A stretch of 50,814 nt of DNA. Origin: Verrucomicrobiales bacterium. GTDB taxonomy: Bacteria > Verrucomicrobiota > Verrucomicrobiia > Verrucomicrobiales > DEV007. This document shows positions 19,497-27,626 of this stretch, piece by piece. Both the position numbers and the translations under genes were made by a program. How positions within the stretch are numbered: the first letter of the stretch is position 1; every line of letters begins with the position of its first letter. The notes under the pieces were generated by a model. The model had not been told where the DNA came from. It did not search any database and was given only the letters and a program-made list of their open reading frames with translations. Location of the stretch: contig JAKISY010000023.1 of assembly GCA_021648365.1 (NCBI GenBank), positions 1 through 50,814 on the forward strand, read 5' to 3'.

Positions 19497-19794
19497 GACA
19501 GAATGGAGAGTTAGATGATAGCGTACCGAATGACCACCCAGATTAAAGGAGCTAATAGGCGCATAAGGCTTACGAATGCATTATTTACACAACGGCATTT
19601 ATTCATCTTAGTTTTAATTTAAACTATTTCAAGCCCTCTTACTAGAAAAAGGCATTTACTCCCTCCCTTTTGATTACCTACCTGGGGTTGGAAAGGGTAA
19701 TTATTGATACGGGTGGCTGATTGCTGAATTAAGCGGTAGAAAAATTTGCCTCGATGGGTTGGTAATCGCCGATTTTAACCTGAAAGCAAATTCA

Positions 19795-20067
19795 TCAAGA
19801 TAGGACTGTAGGCGAGCAGGGTGAAGTGAATCGCACCCTTTGCGGCGCGTCACCACCTCCTTCTACTGCAACCAGTCCCCCCTCCGCACCGCGCCCTGCC
19901 CCTCCCCCTTTTTCAACACCTCCAATGTAGGCTTCGTTTACTTCTACCTGCCCTTCTAGATGTTCACGTCCCTCACGAATCATGACACTGCGATATTTAT
20001 GAAGCCAACCCAAAGCTGTTTGGCAGGTAACTGCCAAAACTAAATGTGTCACATAGCGTTTGAGCAC
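19795..20067 (-). pseudogene. ISXO2/IS1595-like transposase remnant
   Basis: A 90-codon fragment containing GWLHKYRSVMIREGREHLEG followed by VEVNEAYIGG. This matches the start of the DDE domain of ISXO2-like (IS1595) transposases, where VEVDETYIGG is usual; the catalytic Asp is replaced by Asn. The sequence then runs into glycine-rich and unrelated residues, and both the N-terminal zinc domain and the rest of the catalytic core are missing. It is a non-functional relic. Confidence 0.75.
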
Positions 20068-20100
20068 TTAAATCCGTTTTGTGGGAGATCATCAACCATG

Positions 20101-20304
20101 CAACATGAAACCACAGTCGTAGCGGTTTACGGCTACAACAACGCTACTTGTGAATCGTTCTTCGCCACGCTGAAGCTGGAAGCTTTTCCGACGAACCGCG
20201 TCTTCGCTACCAACGCTAATACCAGGAGGTCAGCTTTCAAATACAACGTTCTGCAACCGCGATCATATTTCCCTGGGAAACTGCTCCCCAAAACAGTCCC
20301 TTAA
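20101..20304 (+). pseudogene. IS3-family transposase (OrfB) C-terminal remnant
   Basis: The translated stretch YGYNNATCESFFATLKLEAF resembles the end of IS3-type integrase cores, where (D)xxDNAxxESFFxTLK is usual and the Glu is the last catalytic acid. It continues with FATNANTRRSAFKYN. The upstream catalytic residues are absent, and the frame starts in unrelated sequence. It overlaps no intact gene and lies next to the IS1595-like relic, so at least two different elements decayed here. Confidence 0.7.
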
Positions 20305-20440
20305 AAAAATACTTTAATCCTAAAACAATCACGCTAGATTAAAGCCAATCAGACTACCTATTTGCGTCCACTTTATCGAAGCAGCTCCACCCTCCATCTG
20401 AATCCTGACACCTTTCTCATACACATAAAACAATTTCCCA

Positions 20441-20460
20441 TTCGCGTTTATTCGCTGTTC
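20441..20460 (+). repeat. Short dispersed repeat, copy 2
   Basis: TTCGCGTTTATTCGCTGTTC differs from the copy at 10526-10545 at two positions. It sits in the IS-relic region upstream of a glycosyltransferase gene. Confidence 0.4.
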
Positions 20461-20579
20461 TCTTCTCCCCTGACTATATCCTCAAATACTTCTAAATTAA
20501 GTTCCCATTCAAGTCCATCTTGACTCGCCATAGTTCCGCATAGCTCGGGACGACGGCGGTTCGTGGTTCTCTCTATCCC

Positions 20580-21749
20580 ATGGCAGATCCCAATCTCCTT
20601 TTCATCTCTAATTTATTCCCCGCTAGGGAATCCGCTTACAATGGGCTGGATAACGCGTTTTTGCTTCATCATTTGCGGGCAGATTTTGATATCCGATTAC
20701 TTTGCCCAAAACCAGTATTCCCACCTGGAAAAGAGCTCAACTTGAGCCCAAGAAAAGTCGACTTACCTCTAAATCCAATTTATATACCAGTACCCTATCT
20801 GCCCAAAATCGGCAGTCGCTGGAATGACAAGCTGATGCGCCGTGGTCTCCGACCCGCTTTTGAAAAGCTAATCCGTCAATGGAAGCCTGATTCGATTCTC
20901 TGTTCCTGGTTATATCCAGATGCTTGCGCCGTATCCATACTTGCGCAGGAACAGAGCATCCCTTGTGATTTGATCACCCAGGGATCTGATACCCATCAAT
21001 ACCTCAAAAACCCTATTCGCCGGCAGCGCATCATTGAGGCGATCAAAAGAAGTCGCCATGTGATTTGTCGAAGTGGAGATCTAGGCAAACAACTGGCAGA
21101 AGCGGGCGCGGACAAACAGCAGCTCCATACCGTGTATAACGGTATTGATCCTCAAATTTTTCATGCCCAAAAAAATGAAAAATCCGAGGTGAGGCAAAAA
21201 CTCAAGCTGCCGAAAAAAACGCCTATCTTACTGTTTGTTGGTAATTTTTTGCCGGTAAAAAATCCGCTTTTCTTGCTCGAGGCTTTCGCCTCTCTGCGGT
21301 CCACATCACATCCAAATGCTCACCTTGTCATGATAGGCAAAGGATCGATGCGGGAAGCCCTTGAACAAAAAACAGCTTCTCTCGGATTACAGCAAGTTGT
21401 GACATTCACAGGGGCTCGCAATTCAACTGAGGTCGCAGACTACATGAATGCTGCCGACCTGTTCTGCTTGTGCAGCCACTACGAAGGATTGCCCAACGTC
21501 ATCCTCGAATCCCTAGCCTGCGGTCTGCCAGTTGTATCCACAAATGTGGGTGGCATTGGCGAAGTCCTAAACTTGGATGAATACGGCAGCCTAATCCCAC
21601 CCAACACCCCCACCAGCCTCACTGAGTATGTGAATGCTATTCGAAAGCATTTGGAGAACCCCTCTCAGCGACAAAAGATCGAAAACTACGGCAAACAATT
21701 CACCTGGCAAAAATCAGCTGATCGCTATCGTGAGTTGATATTAGGGTGA
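20580..21749 (+). CDS. Family 4 glycosyltransferase
   Basis: A 389-residue GT-B retaining glycosyltransferase. The N-terminal domain opens LLFISNLFPARESAYNGLDN. The C-terminal Rossmann domain has ILLFVGNFLPVKNPLFLLEAF and the donor-site motif HYEGLPNVILESLACGLPVV, with both Glu of E-x7-E and GGIGEV after it. It would add a sugar from a nucleotide donor during repeat-unit assembly. Its stop codon lies at the start of the palindromic repeat cluster 21748-21982. It is the first gene of the plus-strand run that leads to the polymerase, but 326 bp separate it from the next gene. Confidence 0.9.
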   Translation: MADPNLLFISNLFPARESAYNGLDNAFLLHHLRADFDIRLLCPKPVFPPGKELNLSPRKVDLPLNPIYIPVPYLPKIGSRWNDKLMRRGLRPAFEKLIRQWKPDSILCSWLYPDACAVSILAQEQSIPCDLITQGSDTHQYLKNPIRRQRIIEAIKRSRHVICRSGDLGKQLAEAGADKQQLHTVYNGIDPQIFHAQKNEKSEVRQKLKLPKKTPILLFVGNFLPVKNPLFLLEAFASLRSTSHPNAHLVMIGKGSMREALEQKTASLGLQQVVTFTGARNSTEVADYMNAADLFCLCSHYEGLPNVILESLACGLPVVSTNVGGIGEVLNLDEYGSLIPPNTPTSLTEYVNAIRKHLENPSQRQKIENYGKQFTWQKSADRYRELILG

Positions 21750-21982
21750 CCCACGCAATACCATTGCGTCCCACATCCACCCAAAACGCCTCCCCACACT
21801 GTGGCATGGATTGCTTGCGCGCCGTAGCCCTTGGGGCGAAGGCGGGGCAATTTGCCTTCGGGGAATTTTCTCCGGCTGTCTCCTCCCGCGGACGCGGGAT
21901 ACGGCTGTGTTCCCCCCAAGACCCAAGCAATGCCATTACGTCCCACATGCTCCACCCACGCAATGCCAAATTACGTTCCACT
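21748..21982 (+). repeat. Palindromic repeat cluster
   Basis: Three copies of a 28-29 bp unit lie at 21748-21776, 21921-21948 and 21954-21982. The first contains the perfect inverted repeat ACGCAAT-ACC-ATTGCGT and ends in CCCACAT. Between copies 1 and 2 is a second element (21802-21856). A related copy on the other strand is at 32944-32969, and a degenerate one at 28651-28680. The rest of 21750-22075 shows no gene. Confidence 0.65.
21802..21856 (+). repeat. REP-like dispersed element, copy 1
   Basis: The element starts GGATTGCTTGCGCGCC and contains GCGAAGGCGGGGCAAT. It is closely related to 47566-47618. The ends GGATTGC and GGCAAT(CC) are partly complementary, so it can form an imperfect hairpin. 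Confidence 0.6.
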
Positions 21983-22075
21983 TATCAATAGTTCGTATTT
22001 CAAAACCACAGACTCTCGCTTATAGTATTCCACCAAGTTCTCTTTAATCATTTTTTAAATACCAAATCTCTCCTT

Positions 22076-23365
22076 ATGCCCACTGTTGCCATCATCGGAC
22101 TCGGATACGTCGGGCTCCCGCTCGCCTTGCAATTCGCCCGCTCAGGAATCAAAACCATCGGTATCGATATCGATGACTCCAAGGTTGAATCTCTAAAATG
22201 TGGAGAAAATTACATCCAACACCTTGACGCCACCGACCTTCCCGATCTTCTCCAAAGCGAACAATTTGATGTCGATACCGATCCAGCCCGCATCTCCGAC
22301 TGCGACAGCGTCATTTTATGTTTGCCCACTCCACTGAATAAAAATCGCGAGCCCGATCTTTCTTATGTCCTCAACACTGCCCAATCCCTAGCTCCACACT
22401 TGCAAAAAGGAACGCTGCTTGTTTTGGAGTCCACCACCTATCCCGGCACCACAGAAAACGAACTGCGCAATACTCTCGAAAAGGGATCAGCACTAACGGC
22501 AGGCTCAGATTTCCATCTAGCCTTTTCTCCCGAACGTGAAGACCCAGGCAACTTGGAGAACCATCTATCCTCCATCCCAAAAGTTGTCGGCGCCCTTACC
22601 CCCGCCTGCCTCGATCGAGCCTGCGCCCTCTATGCTCACGTGGTAAAAGAAGTCATTCCCGTCTCTTCCTGCAGAGTTGCAGAAGCCACCAAATTACTCG
22701 AAAACATTTTTCGCAGTGTCAACATTGCTTTGGTCAACGAGCTGAAACAAGTATATACCAAGCTCGATATCGATATCTGGGAAGTCATCGAAGCAGCCAA
22801 AACTAAACCTTTTGGCTTCATGCCCTTCTACCCTGGCCCTGGTTTAGGTGGGCATTGTATTCCCATCGACCCTTTTTATCTTGCTTGGAAAGCTCGCGAA
22901 GTTGATCAGCCTACCCGATTTATTGAACTGGCAGGTGAAATCAATACCGCGATGCCTGCTTATGTGATCAAACAAGTTGCCAAAGCGCTCAATCACCACG
23001 GTAAAGCTCTCAAAAACAGTAAAGTTCTTATTCTCGGCCTTGCCTACAAACCTGACGTTGATGACGACCGGGAATCTGCCAGCTACATTTTGATGGACCT
23101 ACTCAGAGAGTGGGATGCGCAGATCAGTTACTACGATCCCCACATTCCTACAATCCGCCCTGGCCGTCACCAAAGTCATTGGGCTCAAATCGAATCCGTT
23201 TCTTGGAACCGTGAAACCCTCACCACTTTTGATGCGGTGATCATCGCTACTGCTCACAGCTCTATCGACTATGATAAACTCGCTTCATGGTCAGACTGTA
23301 TCATCGACACTCGAAACGCCATGGCTACTATTGACACAGAACCCAATCAAGTCTGGAAAGCGTAA
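22076..23365 (+). CDS. Nucleotide-sugar 6-dehydrogenase (WbpA/UGD type)
   Basis: A 429-residue UDP-sugar dehydrogenase that oxidises a UDP-hexose or UDP-N-acetylhexosamine to its uronic acid in two NAD+-dependent steps. The Rossmann motif VAIIGLGYVGLPLAL is at residues 4-18. SPEREDPGN is the substrate-loop signature, and PGPGLGGHCIPIDPF holds the catalytic C261. The C-terminal domain has ILGLAYKPDVDDDRESAS. The SPERxxPGN form is nearer to UDP-N-acetylhexosamine enzymes than to UDP-glucose ones. It supplies an acidic sugar for the polymer and heads the run 22076-28634, with 31 bp to the next gene. Confidence 0.9.
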   Translation: MPTVAIIGLGYVGLPLALQFARSGIKTIGIDIDDSKVESLKCGENYIQHLDATDLPDLLQSEQFDVDTDPARISDCDSVILCLPTPLNKNREPDLSYVLNTAQSLAPHLQKGTLLVLESTTYPGTTENELRNTLEKGSALTAGSDFHLAFSPEREDPGNLENHLSSIPKVVGALTPACLDRACALYAHVVKEVIPVSSCRVAEATKLLENIFRSVNIALVNELKQVYTKLDIDIWEVIEAAKTKPFGFMPFYPGPGLGGHCIPIDPFYLAWKAREVDQPTRFIELAGEINTAMPAYVIKQVAKALNHHGKALKNSKVLILGLAYKPDVDDDRESASYILMDLLREWDAQISYYDPHIPTIRPGRHQSHWAQIESVSWNRETLTTFDAVIIATAHSSIDYDKLASWSDCIIDTRNAMATIDTEPNQVWKA

Positions 23366-23396
23366 CCCTTAAATTCTACCTCCTAACTCCTTCCCC

Positions 23397-24428
23397 ATGC
23401 CCAAGGTTTTTTTAAAATCTACAGCTCTCAGCCTTCTTGCAAGACCCACGATTCTACGGGCAGCTCAACGTGGATCAGGAACTCTCATCCTGATGTTCCA
23501 TGGGTTTCGAAATACCCCCAATCAGGGAATCGAAAACAACGACGGTAAACACTTACTCAATTCTTCCCTCAACACCCTCTTGTCAAAACTTAGTAAAATT
23601 GCAGATTTCATTTCTTTGAAAGGTTTTATCGAGCATCTAGAACAGGGCATACCTATTCCAAAATCCAGCGTCATCTTGACCTTCGATGACGGCTACGAAT
23701 CGAACTACAAAATCGCATTTCCTATCCTTCAACAACACCAAGCCCCCGCGACAATTTTTCTCGCCACGCAGTTTGTAACAGAAGGAAAACAACTCTGGAC
23801 CAATCGACTCGAGTTTGCTTTCAAAAACACCCAAAAGAAGGAGGTTGAATTTGCCAGAGAGCATTTCCCGTTGAAATCAGATGCCAACCGGATCGCGGCA
23901 CTCACAGCCATCAAAAAAAAATTCAAACGTCTACCCCAGCAAGGTCAGGAGCTGCGATGCACTGAAATTGAAGAATCCCTCGATACCCGTCTAGCTGATT
24001 CCACTCAATCCGTCCCAGCAATATACCGGCCTTTGTCCTCCTCCCAGATTTCCAAAATGTCCAAAAGTGGTTTAGTCGATTTTGGAGCGCATACCCATAG
24101 CCACCGTATTCTGGGACGTTGTGACGAAACAAGTATTCGTGAAGAAATCCAAATTAGCCAGCACAAGGTTGCCAAACTAACCGGAAAACCCTGCGACCTA
24201 TTCTGTTACCCTAACGGCCAAACTGGAGATTTCACCGAGTTGACCGGGCAACTGCTTCAAGAAGCTGGCTTTCGTTGCGCACTCACCACGGTCACCGGAC
24301 GAAACAAAGAAGGCTGCGATCCCTTCACCCTGATGCGCATAGGAGTGTCTGATCGTGAATCGATAGATTGGACACTACTGGAAATCAGCGGTATTCTACC
24401 TAGATTCCGATCACTGCGGGGTCGTTGA
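23397..24428 (+). CDS. Polysaccharide deacetylase (NodB-homology)
   Basis: A 343-residue NodB-type carbohydrate esterase 4 protein. Motif 1 is SVILTFDDGYESN (D97, D98), motif 2 is DFGAHTHSHRILG with both metal-binding His, and later motifs include DLFCYPNGQTGDF. The enzymes remove N-acetyl groups from amino sugars using a divalent metal. No signal peptide is obvious: the N-terminus is weakly hydrophobic and basic (ALSLLARPTILRAAQR), so it may act in the cytoplasm on a lipid-linked precursor. Freeing an amino group would give a site for the ACP-bound acyl group made by the next genes. That link is inference. It lies 9 bp before FkbH 2. Confidence 0.85.
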   Translation: MPKVFLKSTALSLLARPTILRAAQRGSGTLILMFHGFRNTPNQGIENNDGKHLLNSSLNTLLSKLSKIADFISLKGFIEHLEQGIPIPKSSVILTFDDGYESNYKIAFPILQQHQAPATIFLATQFVTEGKQLWTNRLEFAFKNTQKKEVEFAREHFPLKSDANRIAALTAIKKKFKRLPQQGQELRCTEIEESLDTRLADSTQSVPAIYRPLSSSQISKMSKSGLVDFGAHTHSHRILGRCDETSIREEIQISQHKVAKLTGKPCDLFCYPNGQTGDFTELTGQLLQEAGFRCALTTVTGRNKEGCDPFTLMRIGVSDRESIDWTLLEISGILPRFRSLRGR

Positions 24429-24437
24429 AAAAGCATT

Positions 24438-26165
24438 ATGAAACTGACCGATGCCCTGAAAATCAATCAAAGTGCCCAATCACGGGAAGGGCATGACCCT
24501 TTGCACACCGCCCTTTGTTGCGGCTTCACCTCTCTCCAGTTGGAACAATTTCTGGCGGCTCATCTGCATAACCGCATCACTGATCGCATCGCGGAGATCC
24601 AACCGCCCACTTATGGAGACGCTATCGGTGCCCTTGACCAGATAAACAAAGACTGCGAGGCAATTTTCCTGATCGTGGAGTGGCAGGACCTTGACCCTCG
24701 CCTCGGCATTCGCCAGGCAGACTGGAGAGCCAGCTTAGTAGGTGATATTCTTCAGACTGCCTGCCTCCGGCTTGAGCTATTGGTGGACAAGCTTAGTTCT
24801 GCCGCTAGTCATGCTCCGGTATATGTCAGTCTCCCACAACTGCCCACCCCTTCCCTACTACCCTCTGCCAAAATTCGTCAAGACCCCTTTCGCACCGACC
24901 TGGAATGCCTAGTTCTTGATACCTGCCAGAAACTGCTAGTCATACAGGGCGTATCCATCCTGGCAAAAGAAAGCCTGTCCTCCTCCACTTCGGCCTACGA
25001 TCTGAAAAACGACATCCGCTTTGGTTCTCCTTATTCTATCGAGTTCCTTTCGACACTCACCGGGCAACTGGTTGATTTGGCATTCCCAAGCACCCCGCCG
25101 CTCAAGGGACTGATCACTGATTTGGACGATTCCCTATGGAGAGGAATCATCGGAGATTCTGGAGTGGATAAAATTAATTGGAACCTCGACAACCACTCCC
25201 TCATGCACGCCGTTTATCAGCAAAAACTGCAAGCACTTGCTGAACAAGGGGTATTGCTGGCAATCGCAAGTAAAAACGATTCAGCTATCGCTCAAAGCGG
25301 CCTTTCGCGAACCGACCTGCGGGTTGATGCAAAATTATTTTTTCCTCAGGAAATTCACTGGGGCGAAAAATCAGAATCCATAAGTAAAATACTCAAAATC
25401 TGGAATATTGCAGCAGACAGCGTTTTGTTCATCGACGATTCCGCTGCAGAGCTAGCCGAAGTGCAATCGGTTCACCCGCAAATTCTCACTCGACAATTTC
25501 CTACCAAAGACGACCTCGGAGTTCTGGAGCTAGTGAGGGAGCTCGGCGACCTTTTCACCAAAGATGAAATCTCAAAAGAAGATCGCCTGCGCTCGACAAG
25601 CATTCGACAACAGGCGCTTGCATCCGAAGAGCTAGGCTCGCATCAAGCCGATCCCGCCGAATTTCTTCGCCAACTGAATTCCAAGGTATGCATCGAAGTT
25701 TCAACCCGGGATGATCCACGCGCTTTCGAATTGATCAACAAGACCAATCAATTCAATCTCAATGGCAATCGCCTAGTCCCCAAAGAATGGCTCAATCTGC
25801 AAAATGATGAAAGCACTGTGATGCTAACAGTTGAATACGAAGACAAGTTCGGGAAACTGGGAAAAATTGCAGTGCTCATCGGAACTCGCAACGGTTCGAC
25901 CTTGGACGTTACGAGTTGGATACTGAGCTGTCGTGCTTTTTCTCGGCGTATCGAGCACCTATGCCTTCAAATTCTATTTGATCAACTTCAATTCGAAACC
26001 GTCCAACTGCATTACAAAAAAACTGACCGTAATGAACCTATCGCACGTCTGATCGCCAGCTTCAGCCAGCAACCGCTTTCCGGAAAAATCACCTTGGAGA
26101 AAAAGACATTTTTTGACTATTGCCCACCTCTGTACCACTCTCTACAGTATATCCATGATGCCTGA
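24438..26165 (+). CDS. HAD-IIIC/FkbH-like protein, module 2
   Basis: A 575-residue FkbH-like protein with the same plan as the one at 6635-8446 but quite divergent. The N-terminal 220 residues are a weak SGNH-like domain (TALCCGFTSLQLEQFL). The HAD domain has motif I LITDLDDSLWRGIIGDSG (D228, D230) with Asp-Ser where module 1 has Asn-Thr, then LLAIASKNDS and VLFIDDSAAELAEVQ. The end has LINKTNQFNLNGNR. The expected role is loading a phosphoglycerate-derived acyl group on the ACP encoded next, whose start overlaps this stop. The altered motif may mean a different substrate. Confidence 0.85.
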   Translation: MKLTDALKINQSAQSREGHDPLHTALCCGFTSLQLEQFLAAHLHNRITDRIAEIQPPTYGDAIGALDQINKDCEAIFLIVEWQDLDPRLGIRQADWRASLVGDILQTACLRLELLVDKLSSAASHAPVYVSLPQLPTPSLLPSAKIRQDPFRTDLECLVLDTCQKLLVIQGVSILAKESLSSSTSAYDLKNDIRFGSPYSIEFLSTLTGQLVDLAFPSTPPLKGLITDLDDSLWRGIIGDSGVDKINWNLDNHSLMHAVYQQKLQALAEQGVLLAIASKNDSAIAQSGLSRTDLRVDAKLFFPQEIHWGEKSESISKILKIWNIAADSVLFIDDSAAELAEVQSVHPQILTRQFPTKDDLGVLELVRELGDLFTKDEISKEDRLRSTSIRQQALASEELGSHQADPAEFLRQLNSKVCIEVSTRDDPRAFELINKTNQFNLNGNRLVPKEWLNLQNDESTVMLTVEYEDKFGKLGKIAVLIGTRNGSTLDVTSWILSCRAFSRRIEHLCLQILFDQLQFETVQLHYKKTDRNEPIARLIASFSQQPLSGKITLEKKTFFDYCPPLYHSLQYIHDA

Positions 26166-26400
26166 ACACAACGAACGACTTATCACCTGTTTCCGCACTG
26201 TTTTCCCAGATTTAACGGATGGCGAAATTGCTCAAGCTTCAATGGCCTCACTCGCAAAATGGGATTCTCTAGCGACAGTGATGCTCATCTCCGTGATCGA
26301 AGAAGAATATCAATTGCAGGTCGCTGATGATGATTTACAAGATTTTGTGTCGTTCGAATTGATCGACGAAATACTACGAGACGACAATGAGCAGACCTGA
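26155..26400 (+). CDS. Acyl carrier protein, module 2
   Basis: An 81-residue acyl carrier protein with the phosphopantetheine serine S38 in LAKWDSLATVMLISVIEEEY. The frame is open from 26113, but the ATG pair at 26155/26158 overlaps the FkbH stop by 8-11 bp and gives the normal length. Its own stop is overlapped by the next gene start, ATGAGCAGACCTGA. The overlap chain suggests tight co-translation with the loading enzyme and the reductase. It shares little sequence with the ACP at 8461 outside the WDS site. Confidence 0.88.
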   Translation: MMPEHNERLITCFRTVFPDLTDGEIAQASMASLAKWDSLATVMLISVIEEEYQLQVADDDLQDFVSFELIDEILRDDNEQT

Positions 26401-27610
26401 ATCCGCCAATTTTAAAATCGAGGACCTTCGTATTGGACTGACTGCCGAGTTCACCAGAAACATTTGCCAGGAGGATGTAGACCAATTTGCGAACGTATCA
26501 GGGGATTTTAATCCCTTACACATAGATCTCGACTACGCCAAATCCACTAATTTTGGTGGAACGATTGTGCATGGTGCCTTCCAAATAGGTCTGGCTTCCG
26601 CATTGATCGGAATGCATTTGCCAGGTCGTCAAGTTTTACTCGGCGGCGTCCACTCCCGATTTTTCAACCCACTGCCTATCCCTTCGGAAGTTATGGTCCG
26701 TGGTGAAATCACAGCTTGGAACATTGACAATCTCAGCGGTCAGTTAAGAGTCGAAATTTTGAAATTGCCCTCGAAAAACCCTGTCTCTGAAATCACCCTT
26801 TCATTCACAATGCGCGAAAATCAGACCTCTACAATTGAGCCTTCGCCACGAAACAATTCACTCCATTCAAAGCAACAAGATACTCCAACCAACGGCTTCC
26901 CCCTCCCTTATGTTCTTGTTACAGGAGCCTCAGGCGGACTGGGAGAATCGATCGCCACCGCTCTCTCCAGCGATTACAGAGTCATCGCCCATCACCATAG
27001 CAGCCCCCTGTCAGATCACTTACTCGAACTCCCAAACCTAGTTCCCCTCAAGTCAATTCTGCTATTTGACGAACTGGAATTCAGACTTAAAACAATCCTC
27101 GACGATAACCCTTTATTTGGAATCATACATTGCGCCTGGCCAGGAGCACCTCATGGAGGTTTGCTCGACAGTGCTCGTGAATCGATCGCTCAACAAATTG
27201 AATTTGGATCCTTGCAGGCAATTGAGCTCGCGCGTATGCTTTTCAAGCATACCAACATAAAAACAGGGGGGCGGCTTGTCTTTTTGGGTTCGACCTTCGG
27301 CCGTCAGCATCCCAATATCACTATAAGCGCCTATTCCCTCGGCAAAGATATCCTAGAATCAACAACCCGTTTGCTCGCACCGGAACTGGCGCAGAGAAAC
27401 ATCACGGTCAATGCTCTAGCTCCTTCTGTCGTCGCTTGCGGAATGAACAGCCAAATGGATTCCCGAAGCATCAAACGCGAAACCGCCGGCATTCCACTAG
27501 GACGACTCTGCTCCACTGAAGACATTTCCCACACCGTCCAATTTCTTCTAAACCAAGAAAGCAGCTTTCTCTCTGGCCAAGTCATATCATTAACTGGTGG
27601 ACGACTCTAG
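26387..27610 (+). CDS. MaoC dehydratase-SDR reductase fusion, module 2
   Basis: A 407-residue fusion of the same order as 8709-9893. The MaoC domain (1-145) has FANVSGDFNPLHIDLDYA with D40 and H45, and GGTIVHGAFQIG. The SDR domain (175-407) has VTGASGGLGESIA (179-186), S302 and YSLGK (Y316, K320), so both sites look intact. It should reduce and/or dehydrate or hydrate an acyl chain on the module-2 ACP. The cofactor-binding strand is followed by a shorter, more degenerate region than in module 1 (SSPLSDHLLELPNLVPL), so substrate or cofactor preference may differ. Confidence 0.88.
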   Translation: MSRPESANFKIEDLRIGLTAEFTRNICQEDVDQFANVSGDFNPLHIDLDYAKSTNFGGTIVHGAFQIGLASALIGMHLPGRQVLLGGVHSRFFNPLPIPSEVMVRGEITAWNIDNLSGQLRVEILKLPSKNPVSEITLSFTMRENQTSTIEPSPRNNSLHSKQQDTPTNGFPLPYVLVTGASGGLGESIATALSSDYRVIAHHHSSPLSDHLLELPNLVPLKSILLFDELEFRLKTILDDNPLFGIIHCAWPGAPHGGLLDSARESIAQQIEFGSLQAIELARMLFKHTNIKTGGRLVFLGSTFGRQHPNITISAYSLGKDILESTTRLLAPELAQRNITVNALAPSVVACGMNSQMDSRSIKRETAGIPLGRLCSTEDISHTVQFLLNQESSFLSGQVISLTGGRL

Positions 27611-27626
27611 CACCCTGTTAGAAACT

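Larger units (their letters stand above)
19497..20579. other. Gene-poor region with IS remnants
   Basis: About 1.1 kb between the divergent giant-protein gene and a glycosyltransferase. It holds two unrelated decayed transposase fragments (19795-20067 and 20101-20304) and one short dispersed repeat (20441-20460). The promoter of the giant gene should lie just above 19496, but no clear boxes were recognised. Confidence 0.6.

Noticed and set aside
20044..20100. Start of an intact small gene running to 20304.
   Set aside because: Only the later part matches an IS3 transposase end; the first codons are unrelated and there is no sign of a functional start.
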